Origin: Mycobacterium lentiflavum | Lineage (GTDB): Bacteria; Actinomycetota; Actinomycetes; Mycobacteriales; Mycobacteriaceae | Direction: 5' to 3' | Assembly: GCF_022374895.2 (NCBI RefSeq) | Contig: NZ_CP092423.2 | Span: forward strand, 5,518,001-5,582,000 | DNA length: 64,000 nt | Shown here: positions 58,107 to 64,000 of the stretch, in pieces | Layout of the letters: each line of letters starts with the position of its first letter | Numbering within the stretch: the first letter of the stretch is position 1 | Made by a program: the position numbers and the translations under genes | Notes under the pieces: model-generated | Databases searched by the model: none | Told to the model about the DNA's origin: nothing | The model's input: only the letters and a program-made list of their open reading frames with translations

Positions 58107-59237
58107 CTAATCCGGCTTGAAGGGATTGACCGCGAACTGGATGACCCGGTACGGCGCGGACACCCGCGCCCGGGTGTCCCACTGGCTGACGAAGATTCGC
58201 AGCTCGTCGAGCGTGGAACCGGGCGAGATGTAGCCGCCATACGGTTGGGCGAGCCGGTTATCGGTGGGTGGTGGCAGGCTCTCCGCCGGCTCGGGCCACT
58301 CGTCGTGCTGCACGACCGTGGTTACCGGCGCCTCGCCCAGCGACGTCGGGTCGTTGGCCACACGAACTTCCATGTTGCCGTTGCTGGCGTTGAAGTAGGA
58401 CAGCACCGCTTTGCCGTCGATCTGCCGAATGGACATCTCCCCCACTTGTTCGGGCCACAACGGCGTCGGCGGCTTGTTCCAGCCGCCACCGGGCCCGGCC
58501 GCCCAGCCCTGCCATCGCGACCGGTCCGTAAAGTTCTGCGGGGCAACCCGATACAGCACCACCGACTGACTGCGGGTAAAGCTGTTGGCCACGACGTACA
58601 CCCACCCACTCGGTGAATCGGCGGTCGGGATCGGGTCGTAATACCCGCTGATCTGGGTCTGCGAACCGCCCTGATAGGTGGCGTCGCGCTTCGACCCGGC
58701 CACTGTCTGCCATCCTCCGCGCGCCGCTTCGGCTACCACCAGCCGAGAGTTCTGCGGCTTGAGATCCTTTGTCGTGGTGACCATTAGGTAGTTGCGCCGG
58801 TTGATCTGAACCACCCCGGCGGGAAGTTGCGAATCTCCCGAAGGCGTGGGGTCGGCCAGCAGCGGCTTGGTGATCCCCGTGACGCCGGTGTAGCGCACCC
58901 CGGCGGGGTCGTCGACCGACGACGTGTCGACATGCAGCGCGATCGGCGCGTACCAACCGCCGAACCCCACGCCCTGCCCGGCGAAGCTATCTCCACAGAC
59001 CTGCAGCAGCTCGGTCGGAAACTCGAGGAATTCACAGAGATCGGTAGCGCCGATGCCGTAATCGCCTGTAGGAGTGCCGGTTCCGGCCGTCGGCCCGATC
59101 CGCAACACCTGGCCGGGTGCCAGTGGCTGCACAATCGGCTGCGGGACAGGCGCCGGCGGATCGGCATGCGCGATCGAAACAACCTGCGGCGCAATCAAAC
59201 ACAGCGCAGTGACCAGCGGGGCCCGCGCGCCACTCAC
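58107..59237 (-). CDS. secreted DUF4185 domain protein (Rv3707c-like)
   Basis: A 376-residue exported protein. A signal peptide (about 1-26, ending VSIAHA) is followed by a beta-propeller-like DUF4185 domain with repeated strand motifs such as QVCGDSFAGQGVGFGGWYAP, YDPIPTADSPSGWVYVVANSFTRSQSVVLYR and GYISPGSTLDELRIFVSQW. The fold resembles glycoside-hydrolase-type propellers; recent work links some DUF4185 proteins to arabinogalactan degradation, but that activity is not provable here. GTG 59237 begins the signal peptide and lies 7 bp after asd, so it may be in the ask-asd transcript. Confidence 0.8.
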   Translation of the reverse strand: MSGARAPLVTALCLIAPQVVSIAHADPPAPVPQPIVQPLAPGQVLRIGPTAGTGTPTGDYGIGATDLCEFLEFPTELLQVCGDSFAGQGVGFGGWYAPIALHVDTSSVDDPAGVRYTGVTGITKPLLADPTPSGDSQLPAGVVQINRRNYLMVTTTKDLKPQNSRLVVAEAARGGWQTVAGSKRDATYQGGSQTQISGYYDPIPTADSPSGWVYVVANSFTRSQSVVLYRVAPQNFTDRSRWQGWAAGPGGGWNKPPTPLWPEQVGEMSIRQIDGKAVLSYFNASNGNMEVRVANDPTSLGEAPVTTVVQHDEWPEPAESLPPPTDNRLAQPYGGYISPGSTLDELRIFVSQWDTRARVSAPYRVIQFAVNPFKPD

Positions 59238-59244
59238 CCGCGGG

Positions 59245-60291
59245 TCACAGCTCAGCGGCCAGCAGCTCGGCGATCTGAATAGTGTTGAGCGCGGCACCCT
59301 TGCGCAGGTTGTCCCCCGAGACGAATAGCGCCAGGCCACGCCCGTCGGGCACGCCGGGGTCGTGGCGAACCCGGCCCACCAACGAGTCGTCGACGCCGGC
59401 GGCATCCAAAGCTGTTGGCACGTCGACCAGTTTCACGCCGGGCGCGGCGCTGAGCAATTCTCGGGCCCGCTCGGGTGACAGCGGCCGCGCGAACTCGGCG
59501 TTGATCGACAGCGAGTGGCCGGTGAACACCGGAACCCGCACGCAGGTCCCGCTTACCAGCAGATCGGGAATGCCGAGTATCTTGCGGCTCTCGTGCCGCA
59601 GCTTCTGGTCCTCGTCGGTCTCCCCGGAGCCGTCGTCCACCAACGAACCCGCCAGCGGCAGCACGTTGAAGGCGATCGGCGCGACATAGGTCTTCGGAGC
59701 CGGGAACTGCAGCGCACGACCGTCGTGCACCAGTTGCTCGGCGTCGTCGATCACCGCGCGGACCTGTGTCGCCAGCTCCTCGACACCGGCCAACCCGCTG
59801 CCGGAGACCGCCTGGTAGCTCGACACCACCAGGCGCTGCAAATGGGCTTCCTCGTGCAGCGGCATCAGCACCGGCATCGCGGCCATCGTGGTGCAGTTCG
59901 GGTTGGCGATGATGCCCTTCGGCCGGTTCGCGGCGTCACGAGCGAAGTTCACCTCGGAGACCACCAACGGCACCTCGGGATCCTTGCGCCAGGCCGACGA
60001 GTTGTCGATCACCGTCACCCCGGCGGCCGCGAACCGCGGGGCCTGCACCAGCGACATCGTCTTACCGGCCGAGAACAGCGCGATGTCCAGGCCGCTCGGA
60101 TCCGCCGTCGCGGCGTCCTCGACCTCGATCTCCTCGCCGCGGAAGGGCAGTTTGCGGCCCTGGGAGCGGGCGGATGCGAAAAACCGCACCGTGCTCGCCG
60201 GGAAGTCGCGCTCATCGAGCAGATTGCGCATCACCTGGCCTACCTGGCCGGTGGCGCCTACCACGCCTATCGACACGCTATTCGCGCCCAT
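59245..60291 (-). CDS. asd: aspartate-semialdehyde dehydrogenase
   Basis: A 348-residue NADPH-dependent enzyme reducing beta-aspartyl phosphate to aspartate semialdehyde, feeding lysine/diaminopimelate, threonine and methionine synthesis. The cofactor motif is VVGATGQVGQVM (10-21), the catalytic Cys133 is in ANPNCTTMA and the catalytic His in FTGHSLSIN. It follows ask by only 2 bp on the same strand, the usual mycobacterial ask-asd operon. Confidence 0.95.
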   Translation of the reverse strand: MGANSVSIGVVGATGQVGQVMRNLLDERDFPASTVRFFASARSQGRKLPFRGEEIEVEDAATADPSGLDIALFSAGKTMSLVQAPRFAAAGVTVIDNSSAWRKDPEVPLVVSEVNFARDAANRPKGIIANPNCTTMAAMPVLMPLHEEAHLQRLVVSSYQAVSGSGLAGVEELATQVRAVIDDAEQLVHDGRALQFPAPKTYVAPIAFNVLPLAGSLVDDGSGETDEDQKLRHESRKILGIPDLLVSGTCVRVPVFTGHSLSINAEFARPLSPERARELLSAAPGVKLVDVPTALDAAGVDDSLVGRVRHDPGVPDGRGLALFVSGDNLRKGAALNTIQIAELLAAEL

Positions 60292-60293
60292 AT

Positions 60294-60812
60294 CTATCGG
60301 CCCGTCCCCGCATACACCGTGGCCTCCTCCTCGCCGCCGAGGCCGAACGCCTCGTGCAACGCCACGACGGCCTTATCTAGTTCGGTGTCGCGGCACAGCA
60401 CCGAGATCCGGATCTCGGAGGTGGAGATCAGCTCGATGTTGACGCCCACCTCGGCCAGCGCCTCGCAGAAGGTCGCGGTCACGCCGGGATGGCTGCGCAT
60501 TCCCGCGCCGATCAGCGACACCTTGCCGATGTGGTCGTCGTAGAGCAGCTGGGTGAAGCCGATCTCGTCCTTGAGGGCGTCCAGCTTGGCCACCGCCGTG
60601 GGTCCGCTGTCGCGCGAGCAGGTGAACGTGATGTCGGTCTTGCCGTCCTCGACCTTGGACACGTTCTGCAACACCATGTCGATGTTTACGTCGGCCTCCG
60701 CGACGGCCCGGAAGACTCGGGCCGCGTACCCGGGGATGTCCGGGATACCGACGACCGTCACCTTGGCCTCGCTACGGTCGTGGGCGACGCCGGTGAGAAG
60801 GGGGCTTTCCAT
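60294..60812 (-). other. internal translation start for aspartokinase beta subunit
   Basis: ATG at 60812 (residue 250, MESPLLTG) has AAGGA seven bases upstream (60820-60824). In Corynebacterium and Bacillus an in-frame internal start at the same place makes a 172-residue regulatory beta chain consisting of the two ACT domains. The product here would also be 172 residues. Confidence 0.7.
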
Positions 60813-61559
60813 GGATATGTCCTTGATCGATCCGACAACGACGGTGCCTAGCTTGTCCGAGTACGACGACCTGACGTGCACCGGAAGGTTGTAGCGACGG
60901 GCGTACTCCACGCAGCGCAGCATCAGCACCTTGGCGCCGCAGGCGGCCATCTCGAGCATTTCCTCGAAGGTGACGGCGTCGAGTTTGCGGGCGTTGGGCA
61001 CGATGCGCGGGTCGGCGCTGAAGATGCCGTCCACGTCGGTGTAGATCTCGCAGACGTCGGCCTTCAGCGCCGCGGCCAGCGCCACGGCGGTGGTGTCGGA
61101 GCCGCCGCGGCCCAGCGTGGTCACGTCGCGGCTGTCTTGGCTGACCCCCTGGAACCCCGCGACCAGCACCACATCGCCCTGCTCGAGCGCGGACTGCAAG
61201 CGCGTCGGCGTGACGTCGATGATCTTCGCGTTGCCGTGCGTGCCGGTGGTGATCACCCCCGCCTGTGAGCCGGTGAACGAGCGGGCGCGGGCCCCGAGCG
61301 ATTCGACCGCCATGGCCACCAGCGCGTTGGAGATCCGCTCCCCGGCGGTCAACAGCATGTCCAGTTCGCGGGCTGGCGGCACCGGGCACACCTGCTGGGC
61401 CAGATCCAGGAGGTCATCGGTGGTATCGCCCATCGCCGAGACCACGACGACGACGTCGTTGCCCTGTTTTTTGGTCTCGACGATGCGTTCCGCGACACGA
61501 CGGATCCGGTCGGCGTCGGCCACCGAAGATCCGCCGTACTTTTGTACGACGAGCGCCAC
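60294..61559 (-). CDS. ask: aspartokinase (LysC/Ask, alpha subunit)
   Basis: A 421-residue aspartate kinase, the same length as the M. tuberculosis enzyme. The N-terminal kinase domain has VVQKYGGSSVADADRI and the FTGSQAGV and GRGGSDTTAVALA motifs; two ACT regulatory domains follow from about residue 255 and bind lysine/threonine. GTG 61559 starts the conserved N-terminus. Met250 is preceded by a Shine-Dalgarno and probably starts a separate beta subunit. asd follows after 2 bp. Confidence 0.95.
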   Translation of the reverse strand: MALVVQKYGGSSVADADRIRRVAERIVETKKQGNDVVVVVSAMGDTTDDLLDLAQQVCPVPPARELDMLLTAGERISNALVAMAVESLGARARSFTGSQAGVITTGTHGNAKIIDVTPTRLQSALEQGDVVLVAGFQGVSQDSRDVTTLGRGGSDTTAVALAAALKADVCEIYTDVDGIFSADPRIVPNARKLDAVTFEEMLEMAACGAKVLMLRCVEYARRYNLPVHVRSSYSDKLGTVVVGSIKDISMESPLLTGVAHDRSEAKVTVVGIPDIPGYAARVFRAVAEADVNIDMVLQNVSKVEDGKTDITFTCSRDSGPTAVAKLDALKDEIGFTQLLYDDHIGKVSLIGAGMRSHPGVTATFCEALAEVGVNIELISTSEIRISVLCRDTELDKAVVALHEAFGLGGEEEATVYAGTGR

Positions 61560-61712
61560 TGTTTCCTGCCTTGCCTTCCCACCCACAGACGTGGTTCAAG
61601 TTCACAACAGGATACGTGGCGGCGCATCTTGTTTCTTGACCCGCTGGCGCGCACTGCAGCCTGCGGTTTTGGTCTCGATTGGGCGTAGTTTTCGCCGGGA
61701 CGCTGATCGCGG

Positions 61713-61725
61713 TAGAGTTCACAGC
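61713..61725 (+). promoter_or_regulatory. possible -10 element for a leaderless leu leader transcript
   Basis: TAGAGT at 61713-61718 matches the mycobacterial -10 pattern TANNNT. The expected start point, about seven bases after the box, falls on or next to the GTG of the leader peptide (61726), so the leader peptide may be translated from a leaderless mRNA. Confidence 0.5.
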
Positions 61726-61767
61726 GTGCAGCGGGTGTTCCTTCTCGGACGCCGCGACGGGGTCTGA
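61726..61767 (+). CDS. leucine leader peptide upstream of leuA
   Basis: A 13-codon ORF (VQRVFLLGRRDGV, GTG start, TGA stop) lies 77 bp before leuA. It has two consecutive leucine codons, CTT CTC, of which CTT is rare in high-GC mycobacteria. A ribosome waiting there for charged leucine tRNA would cover the 5' arm of the RNA stem that starts at 61752. This is the arrangement of an amino-acid attenuator. Confidence 0.65.
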   Translation: MQRVFLLGRRDGV

Positions 61768-61811
61768 TCCAGACCGGCTTCCCGTCGCGGGTGTTCGCGA
61801 TGCGCCGGTCT
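61752..61811 (+). promoter_or_regulatory. leuA attenuator: overlapping stems / possible pseudoknot
   Basis: Stem A pairs CCGCGACGGG (61752-61761) with CCCGTCGCGG (61781-61790), 10 bp perfect. Its loop contains AGACCGGC (61771-61778), which pairs perfectly with GCCGGTCT (61804-61811) as stem B. A and B together form an H-type pseudoknot or else compete; a small hairpin GGTCT/AGACC (61761-61775) competes as well. The leader stop codon lies in the loop. No U-run follows, so control may act on translation or through another factor. Confidence 0.7.
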
Positions 61812-61844
61812 GAAGTCCCTTCTGACATCCCCGGAGCAATTACC

Positions 61845-63728
61845 GTGACCAACTATTCGCAGCCCGCCAACCCGGACGCATACACCTCGTCGTCTTTTGA
61901 CGCCCGCACCGTGACGAAGCCCGCGGGCCCTACCCGGCCCGATCAGCCCGCGTGGAATCCGCAGCGCGGCTCGTCGATGCCGATCAACCGATACCGCCCC
62001 TTCGCCGACGAAGTGGAGCCCATCGCGCTCGTCGACCGCACCTGGCCGGACCGCGTCACCAGCCAGGCACCGCTGTGGTGCGCGGTGGATTTGCGCGACG
62101 GCAACCAGGCACTGATCGACCCAATGAGCCCAGCCCGCAAACGCCGCATGTTCGACCTGCTGGTTGCCATGGGCTACAAGGAGATTGAAGTCGGGTTCCC
62201 GTCGGCCAGCCAGACCGACTTCGACTTCGTGCGCGAGATCATCACCGACGGCGCCATTCCCGACGACGTCACCATCCAGGTGCTGACGCAATGCCGCCCG
62301 GAACTGATCGAGCGCACCTTCGAGGCGTGCCAGGGCGTGCACCGGGCGATCGTGCACTTCTACAACTCGACCTCAATCCTGCAGCGCCGCGTGGTCTTTC
62401 GCGCCGACCGGGCCGCGGTGCAGGCGATCGCGACCGACGGCGCCCGCAAGTGCGTCGAAGAGGCGGCAAAATACCCGGACACACAATGGCGCTTCGAATA
62501 TTCGCCGGAGTCCTACACCGGAACGGAATTGGAGTACGCCAAGCAGGTCTGCGACGCCGTCGGCGAAATCATCGCGCCGACGCCGGACAACCCGATCATC
62601 TTCAATCTGCCCGCCACCGTGGAGATGGCCACCCCCAACGTCTACGCCGACTCGATCGAGTGGATGAGCCGCAACCTGGCCAACCGGGAGTCGGTGATCC
62701 TGAGCCTGCATCCGCACAACGACCGCGGAACCGCTGTCGCCGCAGCCGAATTGGGCTACCAAGCGGGTGCCGACCGGATCGAGGGCTGCTTGTTCGGCAA
62801 TGGTGAGCGCACCGGAAACGTGTGCCTGGTGACGCTGGGGCTGAACCTGTTCTCCCGTGGTGTGGACCCGCAGATCGACTTCTCCAACATCGACGAGATC
62901 CGCCGCACGGTCGAGTACTGCAACCAGCTGCCGGTGCACGAGCGGCACCCGTACGGCGGCGACCTGGTGTATACCGCGTTCTCGGGCAGTCACCAGGACG
63001 CCATCAACAAGGGCCTGGACCAGATGAAGGCAGACGCCGACGCCGCGGACACCGATGTCGAAGACATGCTCTGGCAGGTTCCGTATCTGCCGATCGACCC
63101 GCGCGATGTCGGACGCACCTACGAAGCGGTAATCCGGGTCAACTCCCAGTCCGGCAAGGGCGGGGTGGCCTACATCATGAAGGCCGACCACGGCCTGGCC
63201 CTGCCGCGACGGTTGCAGATCGAGTTCTCACAGGTGATCCAGAAGATCGCCGATGGTGAGGGCGGCGAGGTGTCGCCGAAGGAGATGTGGGACGCGTTCT
63301 CCGAGGAGTACCTGGCGCCGATCCTGCCGCTGGAACGGATCAAGCAGCGTGTCGACGCCTCGGAGGAAGACGGCGGGACCACCCGGATCGTCGCGACCGT
63401 CAAGATCAACGGGACGGAGACCGAGATCAGCGGTGCCGGCAACGGCCCGCTCGCCGCGTTCGTCCACGCACTGGGCGATGTCGGATTCGACGTCGCCGTC
63501 CTGGACTACTCCGAACACGCGATGAGCTCCGGCGACGACGCGCAGGCCGCGGCCTACGTGGAGGCGTCGGTGGCCGGGCCGATCGCGAGCGCGGCGCAGC
63601 CGGGCGAAGCGGGTCGGCACGCAGACATCCCGAGGCGCACGGTGTGGGGGGTGGGCATCGCCCCGTCGATCACCACCGCGTCGTTGCGTGCGGTGGTGTC
63701 AGCGGTTAACCGCGCATCCCGCGGCTGA
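61845..63728 (+). CDS. leuA: 2-isopropylmalate synthase
   Basis: A 627-residue enzyme catalysing the first step of leucine synthesis (2-ketoisovalerate plus acetyl-CoA). The TIM barrel has the metal site VDLRDGNQALIDPM and later LHPHNDRGTAVAA, and the C-terminal leucine-binding LeuA dimer domain begins near residue 490. Before the last strand it contains a single copy of the unit ASAAQPGEAGRHADIP, which in M. tuberculosis is a variable 57-bp tandem repeat. GTG 61845 was chosen from the family N-terminus, with CGGAG about 10 bases upstream; an earlier in-frame ATG would overlap the attenuator. Confidence 0.95.
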   Translation: MTNYSQPANPDAYTSSSFDARTVTKPAGPTRPDQPAWNPQRGSSMPINRYRPFADEVEPIALVDRTWPDRVTSQAPLWCAVDLRDGNQALIDPMSPARKRRMFDLLVAMGYKEIEVGFPSASQTDFDFVREIITDGAIPDDVTIQVLTQCRPELIERTFEACQGVHRAIVHFYNSTSILQRRVVFRADRAAVQAIATDGARKCVEEAAKYPDTQWRFEYSPESYTGTELEYAKQVCDAVGEIIAPTPDNPIIFNLPATVEMATPNVYADSIEWMSRNLANRESVILSLHPHNDRGTAVAAAELGYQAGADRIEGCLFGNGERTGNVCLVTLGLNLFSRGVDPQIDFSNIDEIRRTVEYCNQLPVHERHPYGGDLVYTAFSGSHQDAINKGLDQMKADADAADTDVEDMLWQVPYLPIDPRDVGRTYEAVIRVNSQSGKGGVAYIMKADHGLALPRRLQIEFSQVIQKIADGEGGEVSPKEMWDAFSEEYLAPILPLERIKQRVDASEEDGGTTRIVATVKINGTETEISGAGNGPLAAFVHALGDVGFDVAVLDYSEHAMSSGDDAQAAAYVEASVAGPIASAAQPGEAGRHADIPRRTVWGVGIAPSITTASLRAVVSAVNRASRG

Positions 63729-63759
63729 CGGCACTACCGGCGTCAGGTTGCAGATCCGA

Positions 63760-63798
63760 CCAGGCCCCGCCGCCATAGCGCTGGGCGGCGAGGCCTGG
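63760..63798. terminator. bidirectional hairpin between leuA and the edge gene
   Basis: Arms CCAGGCCCCGCCGCC (63760-63774) and GGCGGCGAGGCCTGG (63784-63798) pair at 14 of 15 positions around a nine-base loop, between two convergent genes. Confidence 0.7.
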
Positions 63799-63810
63799 CA
63801 TGAACCTGTC

Positions 63811-64000
63811 TTAGACGGCGAGCAACCGCTCGAAGAACTCGCGGTAGTTCATCAGGGCAACGCGCAGGTCCTCGGTCGACGCCTCTTCGCCGCGATCCCA
63901 CTGCTCTTCTAGACGTGCACGCGCGTGGGCGAAGCTCGTCGTGAGCTGATCGATCACATCGGACACCAAGACATCGGCCTTCTGGACGCAATCCTTGGGG
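63811..64000 (-). CDS. hypothetical protein, 5' truncated by window edge
   Basis: The last 62 codons of a minus-strand gene end at TAA 63811-63813. The visible part is helical and acidic: QKADVLVSDVIDQLTTSF, then EEQWDRGEEASTEDLRVAL, ending REFFERLLAV. The same kind of C-terminus occurs in conserved actinobacterial proteins of unknown function. The start lies outside the window. In M. tuberculosis dnaQ (Rv3711c) sits in this position; the visible tail does not look like an exonuclease. Confidence 0.65.
   Translation of the reverse strand, partial: PKDCVQKADVLVSDVIDQLTTSFAHARARLEEQWDRGEEASTEDLRVALMNYREFFERLLAV

Noticed and set aside
1..64000. Search for tRNA, rRNA, riboswitches other than the leuA leader
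   Set aside because: No cloverleaf or conserved riboswitch core was recognised by eye in any intergenic gap; a covariance-model scan would be needed to exclude small RNAs.

Overview
The window is a GC-rich chromosomal segment from a mycobacterium, most likely a slow-growing non-tuberculous species. The evidence is six PPE proteins, a complete ergothioneine operon, a RsfB-type anti-anti-sigma factor, and a right half whose gene order matches M. tuberculosis Rv3688c to Rv3710 (YqeY-like, Rv3689-like, DUF4129, DUF4350, moxR, DUF58, SpoIIM, RDD, glpK, GCS2-like ligase, methyltransferase, egtE-D-C-B-A, Rv3705c-like, Rv3706c-like, Rv3707c-like, asd, ask, leuA). I do not assign a species. No rRNA, tRNA, transposase, prophage or CRISPR array was seen.

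Layout. 1-7.2 kb: a truncated COG4705 membrane protein, a secreted DUF732 protein, two tandem PPE genes, small hypothetical and redox proteins, a HAD hydrolase, a DUF6328 membrane protein and rsfB. 7.3-31.9 kb: about 25 kb of accessory DNA lying between rsfB and the YqeY-like gene, which are neighbours in M. tuberculosis. It holds a stressosome operon (RsbR, RsbS, RsbT, RsbX and a five-domain RsbU-like phosphatase); an iron-redox / CDGSH / MTQ2-methyltransferase group; PfpI and F420-type oxidoreductases; a NarL regulator, a SigH-like sigma factor and a stand-alone receiver; a PPE; an aromatic-ring catabolic operon (flavin hydroxylase, extradiol-type VOC dioxygenase, FAH hydrolase, YWTD propeller); a 13E12/HNH protein; a double-GAF histidine kinase; DoxX; and an aldehyde dehydrogenase followed by a Zymomonas-type pyruvate decarboxylase. 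32-41.5 kb: the MoxR/DUF58 membrane cluster plus an inserted padR locus. 41.5-51.5 kb: glpK, GCS2-like ligase, methyltransferase and the ergothioneine operon. 51.6-58.1 kb: secreted sensor-like protein, catalase, two paralogous His-rich membrane proteins and a divergent PPE pair, one PPE ending in a SHOCT motif. 58-64 kb: DUF4185 protein, asd, ask, leuA with a leucine leader/attenuator, and a truncated gene at the edge.

How it works together. The most interesting proposal is a complete partner-switching input circuit next to rsfB. RsbR/RsbS would sequester the kinase RsbT; released RsbT would activate the RsbU-like phosphatase; the natural substrate is the divergently encoded RsfB (Ser61), which would free SigF. 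RsbX would reset the stressosome. The other genes of the island (iron and Fe-S redox proteins, pyruvate decarboxylase plus aldehyde dehydrogenase, GAF kinase) fit redox or low-oxygen stress, but that link is inference.
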